From Geomonas oryzae (GTDB lineage Bacteria; Desulfobacterota; Desulfuromonadia; Geobacterales; Geobacteraceae), in the NCBI RefSeq assembly GCF_004117875.1, contig NZ_RAHW01000002.1, forward strand, positions 682,001-746,000: a DNA stretch of 64,000 bases, in the 5' to 3' direction. Under the pieces are notes generated by a model. The model was given only the letters and a program-made list of their open reading frames with translations, had not been told where the DNA came from and made no database searches. The first letter of the stretch is position 1; each line of letters starts with the position of its first letter. The translations under genes were made by a program, and so were the position numbers. Below, piece by piece: positions 54,368-62,859 of this stretch.

Positions 54368-55132
54368 TCAGGCAGCCCCCACCAGATCCAACCGGTCCGG
54401 GTGGGAATAGGCCTCGAAGCGGTCGGCCTTGACGTAGCCGATAACGGTGACCCCGGCCTCCTCGGCCATCCGGACCGCCGTCGATGTCGGCGAGGTGCGG
54501 GAGGCCACGAGACCGATGCCGAGAAGCGCCGCCTTCGCCACAAGCTCTGATGAGATCCGCCCGGAGGTGACGAGCATCATGCCGCAGAGATCGATCCCCT
54601 TTAAAAGCGCCTCTCCTGCGATCCGGTCGATGGTGTTGTGACGCCCGAGGTCCTCGGAGAATAGGGTCACGCTCCCGTCCCCCACCGCGGCCGAATGTAT
54701 GCCGCCGTGGCTTTGGTAGGCGCCTGCTTTTTGCGCCAGGGCGTCCATCATGGCGAAGACCGCCGCGGGACGGTAGCACTTCCCGGCGCTCCCTTCGGCG
54801 TTCACCTGGCGCGCCTTCGGGATGGTGAAGCTGATCCCGGTCCCGCATCCAGAGGTGAGGACCGGCTTGAGGCTCTCCGGAAGTTCCCCGCGGATCTCGA
54901 CTTTCGCCATGCCGAAATCGCTGCATACCGAGAGGAGATGAAAATCCTCCACCGCATGAACGAGTCCCTGCATGCGAAGAAATCCCGCCACCAGGAAACG
55001 GAGGTCGTGCGGAGAGGCGATCAGCGTCGCGAGTTCCCTTCCGTTCACGTTGAGGACGACCGGGACCTCCTCGACCACCTCCCGCTCCCGCGCCGACAAC
55101 GTCCCCTTCTCATACCTGTAGACCCACGTCAT
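54368..55132 (-). CDS. fdhD: FdhD sulfurtransferase, Mo/W-cofactor sulfuration
   Basis: 254 aa. Family blocks: ELATLIASPHDLRFLVAGFL, SGCGTGISF (Cys loop), AKCYRPAAVF-like region SAGKCYRPAAVFAMMDALA, GGIHSAAV and FSEDLGRHNTIDRIAGEALL. FdhD moves sulfur from a cysteine desulfurase to the bis-pyranopterin cofactor of formate dehydrogenase. Its Cys loop here is C-G-x-G rather than the CxxC of E. coli. Position next to moaA and the bam genes suggests use for the W-containing BamB or a formate dehydrogenase; no fdh genes are in the window. Confidence 0.92.
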   Translation of the reverse strand: MTWVYRYEKGTLSAREREVVEEVPVVLNVNGRELATLIASPHDLRFLVAGFLRMQGLVHAVEDFHLLSVCSDFGMAKVEIRGELPESLKPVLTSGCGTGISFTIPKARQVNAEGSAGKCYRPAAVFAMMDALAQKAGAYQSHGGIHSAAVGDGSVTLFSEDLGRHNTIDRIAGEALLKGIDLCGMMLVTSGRISSELVAKAALLGIGLVASRTSPTSTAVRMAEEAGVTVIGYVKADRFEAYSHPDRLDLVGAA

Positions 55133-55172
55133 GGCTCCTCCGCTGCAGTCGTTGCTCGCATCCCGATCATCT

Positions 55173-56156
55173 TCAGCCGCCTATGGCGGACATGTGGAAG
55201 GAAACGGGAGGGAAAGCGCGGCCTCCCCTCATCTCGTGCCCCGCAGGCTTTGCCTGCACGATGTTCCGTATCTCCTGCCTGAGCAAGGCGTCGGTTCCGC
55301 TCGCCAGGGCGGGTCTCAAGTCGACCCCTTCCCCCGAGAAAAGGCAGCCCCGCGCCACTCCCGACGCGGTCACCCTCAGCCGGTTGCAGCCGTCGCAGAA
55401 GTGTCCGGTCACGGCCGAGATGATCCCGAGGGTACCCGATGCTCCGCGCACCCGGAAATTGCTCGCCGGGCCGGAGTGCTCGGTCGGCTCAACTTTCTCG
55501 ATCAGGTGGCGCTGCGCGATCCGCTCCAGTACCTCGGAGCCGGGGATGGAAAGGACGCGCCAGTTGCCGGAGTGGCCGGTCGGCATGTACTCGATGAACC
55601 TGACGTTGTAGGCCCGCTCCCGGGTCAGCTCGACGAAGTCCATGATTTCGTTGTCGTTGACGCCCCGCATCAGTACCACGTTGATCTTGTGCGGCGGGAA
55701 GCCCGCCTTCTCCGCCGCCTCGATGCCGGAAAGTGCGTCGGAGAGACGACCGCCGCGGGTGATCCTCGCGTAGGTTTCGGGCTTCAAGGAGTCGAGGCTT
55801 ATGTTGAGCCGCTGCACTCCCGCCTCTCTCAGTCCCTCGGCCATCCCGCCAAGGTAGGTGCCGTTTGTGGTCAGCACCAGCTCCTTCAGATCGGGGAGTC
55901 GGGAAAGTTTCGAGAGGAAGGGAAGGATCCCCTTGCGCACCAGCGGTTCGCCGCCGGTCACCCGTATCTTCCGGATTCCGGCGAGAACCGCCTGTTCCGA
56001 GATCCTCAGGAGGTCCTCGAAGGAGAGGATCCCGTCTTGCGGGAGCAGTTGCACCCCCTTGGCAGGCATGCAGTAGCGGCAGCGCAGGTTGCAGCGGTCC
56101 GTCACCGAGAGCCGGAGATAGTTGATGCGCCTGCCGTAGGAATCGATCAGAGACAT
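55173..56156 (-). CDS. moaA: GTP 3',8-cyclase MoaA (pyranopterin synthesis)
   Basis: 327 aa from ATG at 56156 (AAGGAG upstream); a longer frame reads through a repeat and is rejected. The radical SAM motif is CNLRCRYC (22-29), the second cluster is in FCDGCNRLRVTASGVARGCL, and the C-terminus ends in Gly-Gly as is typical. It makes the first intermediate of molybdopterin, needed for the W-pterin of BamB. A 40-base gap separates it from fdhD. Confidence 0.94.
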   Translation of the reverse strand: MSLIDSYGRRINYLRLSVTDRCNLRCRYCMPAKGVQLLPQDGILSFEDLLRISEQAVLAGIRKIRVTGGEPLVRKGILPFLSKLSRLPDLKELVLTTNGTYLGGMAEGLREAGVQRLNISLDSLKPETYARITRGGRLSDALSGIEAAEKAGFPPHKINVVLMRGVNDNEIMDFVELTRERAYNVRFIEYMPTGHSGNWRVLSIPGSEVLERIAQRHLIEKVEPTEHSGPASNFRVRGASGTLGIISAVTGHFCDGCNRLRVTASGVARGCLFSGEGVDLRPALASGTDALLRQEIRNIVQAKPAGHEMRGGRAFPPVSFHMSAIGG

Positions 56157-56200
56157 GCCGTGCTCCTTGTAGCCGCTATTCCTGCCGCTTATGCCGCCAC

Positions 56201-56331
56201 TCCTCCCCCAGGAGGGGGGAGGTCCGGAGGGGGGAAGCCGGTGTGAGAGGCTGCGCCCCCCCTCCCTGACCCTCCCCCTCCTGGGGAGGGGATCCACCGC
56301 TACTCCGGCCACTACCCCTCCAGGGGAGGGG
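56201..56331. repeat. family B palindromic repeat, copy 3, plus hairpin fragment
   Basis: CTCCTCCCCCAGGAGGGGGG, then AGGTCCGGAGGGGGGAAG, a centre, CCCCCCTCCCTGACCCTCCC, and CTCCTGGGGAGGGG up to 56291. A further hairpin CCCCTCCAGGGGAGGGG follows at 56313-56330. All lie between moaA and the amidohydrolase gene. Confidence 0.8.
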
Positions 56332-56332
56332 A

Positions 56333-57187
56333 TTACAACTTGAGGATGCGGGCCGCGTTCCCTCCGAGGATGGCGTCGACGCCTTCGGGAGGGAGCGGCA
56401 ACTCCGCGATCGCATCCATGTTGTGACGGATGCGCGGCATGCCTGGCCAGTCGCTGCCGAAGATGGTCTTGTCCGTGTTGCGCGCTAACTCGGGGAAGTA
56501 GGTCAAAAGCTTCGCCGGGGGAAGCCCGGAGAGCTCCATGTAGACGTTTTTGTGCAGCTTGGAGAGGAAGAAGGCGCGGTCGTACCAGAAGCCGCGTCCG
56601 GAATGGGCCATGACCAAGGGAAGCTCCGGGAAGTCGACCGCGACGTCGTCCAGGTGCAACGGGTTCGCGTACTTGAGCCGCGTCTGCTTGAAGACGGAGG
56701 AGCCGGTATGGATCAGGACGGGGATGCCGAGTTCCTGCGCGACCTGGTACAGCGGGTACATCCTCGGCTCGTTCAGGTAGTAGTGCTGGTAACTGGGATA
56801 GAGCTTGATGCCGCGGAAGCCCTCATCCTCCACCTTGCGGCGCAGCTCTCCCCCCAGGTCGGTATGCAGGTAGGGGTTCAGGTCGCAAAAGGGAATCAGC
56901 CTCTTCCTGCCGCGGCAGAATTCGCGCACCTGGTCGTTACTGCAGACACCGGTGGTGATCGGGTTCAGCTCGGCGAGGAGGCAGGCGTAATCCACACCCT
57001 CCTCCTCGAGGAGCGCCTCGAAGGCGCCGGGGTCGCTGTAGCGGGCGACGTACCCCTCGTATCCCCACGGGTGCGACGGCCGCATCCAGTCCACCACCCA
57101 GGGGTGCAAGGAGACGTCGTAGGAGGCGAGGTGCACGTGAAAGTCGATCCTCAAAGGCCGCGGTTTCTGTTCCCCTGGCGCGGTCAT
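56333..57187 (-). CDS. amidohydrolase-2 family metal-dependent hydrolase or decarboxylase
   Basis: 284 aa. TIM-barrel features: IDFHVHLASYD (HxH), FRGIKLYPSYQHYYLNEPRM, IPVLIHTGSSVFKQ (His), LPLVMAHSGRG (His) and KTIFGSDWPGMPR (Asp). It is clearly a paralogue of the protein at 25873, but not close. The family includes non-oxidative decarboxylases and ring hydrolases. It lies 16 bases downstream of a thiolase gene in the run that starts with bamQ, so a role near 3-oxopimelyl-CoA or a by-product is possible. The reaction is unknown. Confidence 0.78.
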   Translation of the reverse strand: MTAPGEQKPRPLRIDFHVHLASYDVSLHPWVVDWMRPSHPWGYEGYVARYSDPGAFEALLEEEGVDYACLLAELNPITTGVCSNDQVREFCRGRKRLIPFCDLNPYLHTDLGGELRRKVEDEGFRGIKLYPSYQHYYLNEPRMYPLYQVAQELGIPVLIHTGSSVFKQTRLKYANPLHLDDVAVDFPELPLVMAHSGRGFWYDRAFFLSKLHKNVYMELSGLPPAKLLTYFPELARNTDKTIFGSDWPGMPRIRHNMDAIAELPLPPEGVDAILGGNAARILKL

Positions 57188-57203
57188 GGCTTCCTCCTTA
57201 CCT

Positions 57204-58412
57204 TCAGACCCGTTCCACGATGGTGGCGATCCCCTGCCCGAGGCCGATGCAGAGCGAGGCGATGCCGTAGCGTGCGCCGCGCCTTCTCATCTCGTGCACG
57301 AGCGTCGCGGTGATGCGCGCGCCGGTGGAGCCGAGCGGATGGCCGATGGCGATGGAGCCGCCGTTCACGTTGACCTTTTCCGGGTCGATGCCGAGCTCCC
57401 TCATGCACGGGATAGCCTGGGCGGCGAACGCCTCGTTCAGCTCGAAGAGATCGATGTCGTCGATGGTGAGCCCGGCGCGCTCGAGCGCCTTCCGGATGGC
57501 GGGGATGGGACCTAACCCCATGTAGGAGGGGTCGCAGCCCGCCACGGCGCTCGCCACCACCCGGACCATCGGGCGGTAACCCAGAGCCCTAGCGCGTTCC
57601 GCTTCCATGAGAAGCACGGCGGCGGCCCCATCGTTGATGCCGCTCGAATTGCCCGCGGTGACGGTGCCATCCTTTTTGAAGGCGGCGGAGAGCTTCCCGA
57701 GCTGTTCGATGGTCGCGTCCGGGCGCGGGAACTCGTCCCGGTCCACGATGATGGGATCACCCTTTCTCTGCGGGACGGGAACCGGCACCAGCTCGTCGGC
57801 GAACTTCCCGGCCGCCTGCGCCGCGCTCCACTTTCGCTGCGTCGCCAGGGCGAACTCGTCCTGCTCCAGCCGGGTGATGCCGTAGCGCTGGGCCACGTTC
57901 TCCGCGGTGTCCCCCATCCCCTCCTTCGCGTACGGCTCGGTCATCCTGGGATTGGTGAAGCGCCAACCGATGGTCGAGTCGAAGATCTTCATGTCGCGGG
58001 AGAACGGCGAATCGGCCTTGGCGAAGACGAAGGGGGCGCGGGTCATGGACTCGACGCCTCCGGCGATGAAGACGTCCCCCTCCCCCGCCTTGATGGCGAG
58101 CGCCGCCGCGTTGACCGCGTTCAGTCCCGACCCGCAGAGGCGGTTCACGGTCTGGCCGCCCACGCTGTGCGGCAGCCCAGCGAGGAGCGCGGCCATGCGT
58201 GCCACGTTTCGGTTGTCCTCGCCCGCCTGGTTGGTGCAGCCGAGGATCACGTCCTCGATGAGGGAGGCGTCGAGCCTGTTGCGCTCCACCAGTTCCGAGA
58301 TGCACAGCGCCGCCAAGTCGTCAGGCCTCACCTTTCCCAAAGCGCCGCCGAATTTCCCCACCGGCGTCCGCACCGCATCGATAATCACCGCTTCACGCAC
58401 ATGAACCTCCAT
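57204..58412 (-). CDS. acyl-CoA thiolase, candidate 3-oxopimelyl-CoA thiolase
   Basis: 402 aa. Nucleophile Cys in QTVNRLCGSGLNAVNAAA, second motif NVNGGSIAIGHPLGSTGARI, third in GIASLCIGLGQGIA. It resembles the beta-ketoadipyl-CoA thiolase branch (long chain dicarboxyl substrates) more than the acetoacetyl-CoA thiolase at 24212. In the bamQ-bamR run it would cleave 3-oxopimelyl-CoA to glutaryl-CoA and acetyl-CoA. The start may instead be the GTG four codons on, since GGAGG lies inside the first codons. A family A repeat separates it from the SDR gene. Confidence 0.9.
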   Translation of the reverse strand: MEVHVREAVIIDAVRTPVGKFGGALGKVRPDDLAALCISELVERNRLDASLIEDVILGCTNQAGEDNRNVARMAALLAGLPHSVGGQTVNRLCGSGLNAVNAAALAIKAGEGDVFIAGGVESMTRAPFVFAKADSPFSRDMKIFDSTIGWRFTNPRMTEPYAKEGMGDTAENVAQRYGITRLEQDEFALATQRKWSAAQAAGKFADELVPVPVPQRKGDPIIVDRDEFPRPDATIEQLGKLSAAFKKDGTVTAGNSSGINDGAAAVLLMEAERARALGYRPMVRVVASAVAGCDPSYMGLGPIPAIRKALERAGLTIDDIDLFELNEAFAAQAIPCMRELGIDPEKVNVNGGSIAIGHPLGSTGARITATLVHEMRRRGARYGIASLCIGLGQGIATIVERV

Positions 58413-58510
58413 GCCCCCTGGAGTTTCTCCGGCAGGGCTAGCTTTTAATCCGCCTCTTCTTTCAAGTTACCGATCAGGTCCCGCAAGCCCCATCGCGCCA
58501 CCGCCGTCCA

Positions 58511-58662
58511 TCCCCTCTCCCCCTGGGAGAGGGTGCCCGAAGGGCGGGCTTGCCCCCCGTAGCTTTTTCACTGCGAAGGGCGGGTGAGGGCGTTGCCCAA
58601 AGCAACATTCTGCTACCTTGCGACGCCCTCACCCCTGCCCCTCTCCCGGAGGGAGAGGGGGG
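58511..58662. repeat. family A palindromic repeat, copy 5, with internal partial duplication
   Basis: CCCCTCTCCCCCTGGGAGAG, then GAAGGGCGGGCTTGCCCCCC, a second GAAGGGCGGGTGAGGGCG, a centre with CAAAGCAAC, GACGCCCTCACCC and CCTCTCCCGGAGGGAGAGGG. The GAAGGGCGGG segment is doubled, making this copy about 40 bp longer than the rest. Confidence 0.85.
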
Positions 58663-58669
58663 TGGACGA

Positions 58670-59383
58670 CTAGATGTACTGCCCGGAATCCACCCTTATC
58701 ACCTCGCCGGTTATCTTTCCGGCCGCGTCGGAGAGGAGGAAGGCGACCGCGTTGGCGATGTCCTCCGGTCTCGCGAGATCCGGGAGCAGGCACTCGTTTC
58801 TCGCCTTGTCGAGGATCTCCGCGGGGAGGGCGAGCGCCATGTCGGTTAAAACCATCCCCGGCGCCACCGCGTTGACCGTGACCCCCTTCGGCCCGAGTTC
58901 GCGGGCGAGGGTCTTGGTGAGCCCGATGAGGCCCGCCTTGGAGGCGGCGTAGTTGGCCTGGCCGAACTTGCCGCGGATGCCGTTAATCGAGGTGATGTTC
59001 ACGATGCGGCCGTACCCCGCGTCCCTCATGCCGGGAGCGAAGGCCCTGACCACGTTGAAGGCGCCGGTCAGGTTGACCCCGAGCACCGACTGCCACTCGT
59101 CGTCGGACATCTTTAGGACGCTGCGGTCGCGGGTGATGCCCGCGTTGTTGACCAGAAGGGTCACCTGTTCCGGGATGGTGGCGACGGCGGCCGAGACGCT
59201 CGCGGGGTCGGTGATGTCGACCTTGTGGAACTGGTAGTCGCCTCCCGCTTCCCCCTCGGCCACGTCGAACACGTGCACCTTCGCGCCGTGCGCGAGGAGC
59301 GTGCGGGTGATGGAAAGTCCCAGTCCGCGCGCGCCACCGGTCACCACCGCGGTCCGTCCCTCGAAATTCAGAAAGCTGCTCAT
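58670..59383 (-). CDS. SDR, candidate 3-hydroxypimelyl-CoA dehydrogenase
   Basis: 237 aa from ATG at 59383 (AGGGGG upstream), FabG/PhaB-like. Cofactor motif VVTGGARGLGLSI, LLVNNAGITRD, catalytic Ser in VNITSINGIRG and Y-x3-K in QANYAASKAGLIG, then VAPGMVLTDM. It lies between bamR and the 3-oxoacyl-CoA thiolase, so oxidation of 3-hydroxypimelyl-CoA is the likely pathway step. Acetoacetyl-CoA reductase is the other possibility, as fold alone cannot decide direction. Confidence 0.88.
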   Translation of the reverse strand: MSSFLNFEGRTAVVTGGARGLGLSITRTLLAHGAKVHVFDVAEGEAGGDYQFHKVDITDPASVSAAVATIPEQVTLLVNNAGITRDRSVLKMSDDEWQSVLGVNLTGAFNVVRAFAPGMRDAGYGRIVNITSINGIRGKFGQANYAASKAGLIGLTKTLARELGPKGVTVNAVAPGMVLTDMALALPAEILDKARNECLLPDLARPEDIANAVAFLLSDAAGKITGEVIRVDSGQYI

Positions 59384-59456
59384 GTCGCCCCCTATAAAGA
59401 AGTAGGATCCCCCCCACCACACCAGTGTTCCCTCGAAGGGGCCAAGCGCGGCGCTA

Positions 59457-59760
59457 CGTCCCCCCTTTTGCGAAGGGGGAGCCTGCCCCCCGTAGCCTTG
59501 GCGAAGGGGGGACAGGGGGGATTTGATTTTGTCGTGCTTTCTACCACCGGCCCACCTGTGCACGAATAAGAAATCCGCGCCGCGTCTGCCCCTCCTGCTT
59601 GAGTTGCAGGAACAGGCAAATCCCCTCTGTCCCCCCTTCGCAAAGGGGGGAACGCGAGTTCACCTGCGGCGCTTCGTGGAGACAGTTGTCGCCGTTCCCC
59701 GGAATTTCCTGAAGAACCTTCGCAAAGGGGGAACGTTAGGGCTCATGCAGCGCTTCGTGG
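59457..59760. repeat. family C repeats in the gap between bamR and the SDR gene
   Basis: The 477-bp gap (59384-59860) has no supported gene. Inverted family C units lie at 59457-59526 (CCCCCCTTTTGCGAAGGGGG, then GGCGAAGGGGGGACAGGGGG) and 59617-59656 (TGTCCCCCCTTCGCAAAGGG). A third degenerate unit with CTTCGCAAAGGGGGAACG is near 59718-59740. Confidence 0.7.
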
Positions 59761-59860
59761 CCACAAAGTGGACATTTTGGACTCAGGGGGATTGCCGCCT
59801 GTCCGAGAGAACGGCAATCCCCCCTCCCCCCTTGCGGGGGGTGAGTACGTTATCGCACGG

Positions 59861-60667
59861 CTAACGGTCGAGCCAGGTCGGCTGACGTTTCTCGACGAAA
59901 GCCATGAGCCCTTCGACCGAGTCGTGCGTCTTCATCATTTCTTCCAGGTAGAGCTTCTCTACGAACTCGATCTTCGCCCTGACCCGCTGCGCGAACTGGG
60001 TGCGGGCGGCCTTGACGGCGAAGCGCAGGGTGCTCGCGCTCACGGGTGCCAAGTGCTTGTCGAAGTAGTCGTAGGCCGCCTGGTCCGGGTCCTCCGCGAC
60101 CACCGAGACGAGACCCATGAGGAGCGCCTCCTCGGCGCTCACGCTGCGACCGGAGAAGAGGAGATCCTCAGCCTGTGCCTGCCCGATCCGCTCCGGCAAC
60201 AGGCAGGAGGCGGCAGGTGCGAAGACGGCAAGCTTGATCTCGGGCTGCCCCAGCTGGGCATTCGGGGCGGCGAAGATGAAGTTCCCCGCCGCGACCACCT
60301 CGAGCCCCCCTCCCAGGCACTGGCCGCGCACCGCGACCAAGACCGGAACCGGGCTCTCGACAAGCCTCAAGACGAGCGCGTGCAGCGATTTGAGCATCTG
60401 CGCACAGGAGTCGGGCATGTGCTCGTCGACGCTCGCCCCGAAGCTGAAGTGCGGCCCCTCGGCCGTGAGGAGCACGGCTCTAAGTTCCGGACGGACTAAG
60501 TGCTCGTCGAGAGCGGCCTGCAACGCGGCTATCATGGCCGCGTCGACGATGTTCGCCTTGGGACGCGCAAGGGTGAGTTTCAGCAGACGACCGTCGCGCT
60601 CGAGGCTCACCTTGAGCGGCGAGGCGGCCTGCGCCGTCGCGTTCTGTGCAGCAGCGGCCTCGCTCAT
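59861..60667 (-). CDS. bamR: cyclohexa-1,5-diene-1-carbonyl-CoA hydratase
   Basis: 268 aa crotonase-family protein. The start at 60667 overlaps the bamQ stop as TGATG; the frame continues upstream only as a shadow. Motifs: LARPKANIVDAAMIAALQ, FSFGASVDEHM (oxyanion hole) and RGQCLGGGLEVVAAGNFIF. The ALARPKAN-type start and the ASVDEH segment are typical of the dienoyl-CoA hydratase (Dch/BamR). It adds water to the product of benzoyl-CoA reductase, giving 6-hydroxycyclohex-1-ene-1-carbonyl-CoA for BamQ. Confidence 0.9.
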   Translation of the reverse strand: MSEAAAAQNATAQAASPLKVSLERDGRLLKLTLARPKANIVDAAMIAALQAALDEHLVRPELRAVLLTAEGPHFSFGASVDEHMPDSCAQMLKSLHALVLRLVESPVPVLVAVRGQCLGGGLEVVAAGNFIFAAPNAQLGQPEIKLAVFAPAASCLLPERIGQAQAEDLLFSGRSVSAEEALLMGLVSVVAEDPDQAAYDYFDKHLAPVSASTLRFAVKAARTQFAQRVRAKIEFVEKLYLEEMMKTHDSVEGLMAFVEKRQPTWLDR

Positions 60668-61749
60668 CACGCACCTCCCTGCGCGCCCGGAACCAGGATG
60701 GCGCGCCTTGTGAGCTTGTGGGCGTGGGCCGAGGCGAAGACCTCGTTGATGTTGTCCAAGGGGTGCTTCTCGATGAAGGGGCCGAGGTTGACCTTGCCGT
60801 CGAGAACGAGGTCGAGCGCCGCCGGGTAGAGCTCGGTCAGGCATCCCCAGTTCCCGAGCGCCCGTGCATGGAAGGCCATCAGGTTCGAGAGGCGCAGTTC
60901 GATCTTGTCCATGGTGAAGCCGACCACGGAGAGGGTGGCGCCGTAGGTGAGCAGGCCGAAGGCGGTATCCTGGCCGGGAGCGGTCCCCGAGCATTCGAAG
61001 ATCTTCCAGCAGGTCTCCTTGAGCCCCTTCTCTTTCACAAAGGAGTTGATCGCCTTCTTGAGCTCCTTACCCTGGATTTCGCGGGAGTTCAGGGTGAGCG
61101 CCGCGCCGTGCTTGGCCATGTTGTCCAGCTTCACCTGGTCGACGTCGATGGCGATGACGGTAGCGCCCAAAGCGTTGGCCACTTGGACCGCGTAGCCACC
61201 CACCCCGCCGATGCCGATGACGATGGCGACGTCACCGGGCTGCACCTCGGCCTGGACCGCGGCCTGGTACGGCGTAGTCACCGCGTCGGCCACGACGGAG
61301 ATGTCGGCGAGGTTGAGGCCTGCCGCCGCGAGGCGTTTCTCGTCCACCGGGCAGAGCGTCTTCGCCGGGACCACGATGTGCGAGGCGAACCCGCCGTGGA
61401 TGTCGTTGCCCGGCATCTGCTGGGCGCGGCAGATGGTGCCGTGGCTCGATAGACAGAGGTCGCATTCGCCGCAAGGCATGACCGCCGGGATCAGGACGGC
61501 CTTACCCGCCCAGGCGCCCGCCCCCTCCCCGGTCGCCACCACGCGGCCGCTGATCTCATGCCCCAGCGTGAGCGGAGCGGGATGGTTGAAACGGACGCCG
61601 CTGTAATAGAACCCGAGATCGGTGTGACAGACGCCGCAACCGGCGACCTCGACCACGACCTCGCCTGCTCCCGGGGTCGGGGTGAATTCGCTCTTCGCCA
61701 TAGGTTCACCAACGGCCGTCATGGACCAGCGATACGCTTGCTTGGACAT
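60667..61749 (-). CDS. bamQ: 6-hydroxycyclohex-1-ene-1-carbonyl-CoA dehydrogenase
   Basis: 360 aa, zinc-type medium-chain dehydrogenase. Catalytic zinc in [20 protein letters not shown] (Cys38) and GHEISGRV; structural zinc in [15 protein letters not shown]; Rossmann motif [15 protein letters not shown]. It oxidises the 6-hydroxy product of BamR with NAD to the 6-oxo substrate of BamA. It is first in the run bamQ-bamR-SDR-thiolase, with the shared operator and a TTGACA -35 just upstream at 61820-61847. Confidence 0.93.
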   Translation of the reverse strand: MSKQAYRWSMTAVGEPMAKSEFTPTPGAGEVVVEVAGCGVCHTDLGFYYSGVRFNHPAPLTLGHEISGRVVATGEGAGAWAGKAVLIPAVMPCGECDLCLSSHGTICRAQQMPGNDIHGGFASHIVVPAKTLCPVDEKRLAAAGLNLADISVVADAVTTPYQAAVQAEVQPGDVAIVIGIGGVGGYAVQVANALGATVIAIDVDQVKLDNMAKHGAALTLNSREIQGKELKKAINSFVKEKGLKETCWKIFECSGTAPGQDTAFGLLTYGATLSVVGFTMDKIELRLSNLMAFHARALGNWGCLTELYPAALDLVLDGKVNLGPFIEKHPLDNINEVFASAHAHKLTRRAILVPGAQGGA

Positions 61750-61819
61750 AAAACCTCCTCCTTAGTTAGTAGCCGCCCGAGCAACACCCAAACAGCAAAA
61801 CTTTGTTTTGTGTAAACAG

Positions 61820-61847
61820 GTACCACAATACCATTTTAGGTGTCAAG
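61820..61847 (-). promoter_or_regulatory. bamQ promoter and shared operator
   Basis: On the minus strand, TTGACA (61842-61847) is followed 8 bases on by GGTATTGTGGTACC (61820-61833), a perfect GGTA-N6-TACC. The motif covers the promoter spacer up to the expected -10. Compare 25459, 48798, 49357 and 49443. Confidence 0.65.
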
Positions 61848-62008
61848 CGCATTTCTTTAAAAAAACATCCGCCTGCACCATCAAGAAGGGGAAAGGTATT
61901 AAATAAAGGATATTTCTAGATTAGAGGTGGATTTGAGGACTAACGTGAGAAGAATGCTACGGGGGCTGAGACGGCGTGGCACAAATGAGTAACGGCGTTA
62001 TTTCCGGT

Positions 62009-62060
62009 ATCCGGCAGGGCGTCGAACTCACAAAGGCTTGTTTCGCTCGCCCTACCGGAT
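62009..62060. repeat. long-loop hairpin between the PAS-protein gene and bamQ promoter
   Basis: ATCCGGCAGGGCG (62009-62021) pairs with CGCCCTACCGGAT (62048-62060) with one G-T type mismatch; the loop is 26 bases. It lies 24 bp past the stop of the PAS protein gene and could end that transcript or be a lone REP-type unit. The rest of the 61,750-62,084 gap holds only the bamQ promoter. Confidence 0.55.
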
Positions 62061-62084
62061 GAAGGAAGTACTTACCCGCTTAGC

Positions 62085-62678
62085 TTATTTCCGGTCGAGC
62101 GCCACGCGCACCTCCGGGTGAAGCTTGTCGAGACAGCTCTGGCAGATGCCGTGGGAGAAATCGATCCCGACGTATGCGTTGAAATATTCTTCTACGCTGT
62201 GCCAGTAGTCCTGATCGTCACGGATCTTCTTGCAGTGCATGCAGATCGGGATGATGTTCTTCAGCATGGTGAACTCACTGATGTCTTCAAGCATAAGAAG
62301 AACCAGTTTCTCGCCGTTCAGCTCAACGGGGCTGGTCGTTATCAGCAGTTCCAGCTCTTTTTTGCAGTCGCCGACTTGGATCTCGAACTTGGTCCTGCTC
62401 TTTGAAACGGTCTGGCCGCCGAAACTAAGCTCAACCGAGTTTCTGACCACGCAGCTCTTGCAGATCGGCGCCCTTCCGCATCCCTCCGGAACGTCGTGGG
62501 AATGCAGACAGTGAAAAACCTCTCCTCCGCGCTTGTTGTAGATTGCGTCTTTGTCGAGACCGAAGGTAGTTGCCGCCGTCTTGTTCAGATCGCGTATCCT
62601 GACGTCTTCGTCCACCACAAAAATTATGAGCGGTATCGAGTTAAGCACTGACAAACAGCAGGCGCTTATGTTTTCCAT
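62085..62678 (-). CDS. PAS-domain protein with cysteine motifs, signalling role
   Basis: 197 aa, start after AAAGGAG. The N-terminal 130 residues are PAS-like: LNSIPLIIFVVDEDVRIRDL, then FHCLHSHDVPEGCGRAPICK and SCVV, a Cys-rich insert seen in some redox PAS sensors. The C-terminal 55 residues (PICMHCKKIRDDQDYWHSVE, then SHGICQSCLDKLHPE) have two CxxC pairs and match the tail often found at the end of PAS sensor proteins in this group. There is no kinase or HTH part, so it probably works with a partner. The signal is unknown. Confidence 0.75.
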   Translation of the reverse strand: MENISACCLSVLNSIPLIIFVVDEDVRIRDLNKTAATTFGLDKDAIYNKRGGEVFHCLHSHDVPEGCGRAPICKSCVVRNSVELSFGGQTVSKSRTKFEIQVGDCKKELELLITTSPVELNGEKLVLLMLEDISEFTMLKNIIPICMHCKKIRDDQDYWHSVEEYFNAYVGIDFSHGICQSCLDKLHPEVRVALDRK

Positions 62679-62859
62679 GGCTTCTCCTTTGACGCCTGGA
62701 AGCCTGTGGCTCCTCTACGGCATGCGTGGCTTCGGGCTCATGGATATCGCACGTAACCCGCCATGTGTCAATGCTTTACAGCATCCTCGACCACCAAAAC
62801 TGTTTTCCGGCTCACCTTCGTGGGACCGCGGGGAGGAAGGCATGAAAAAATACCGCCGT

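Noticed and set aside
60668..60994. N-terminal extension of the bamR frame
   Set aside because: Shadow of bamQ; bamR has a clean TGATG junction start at 60667.
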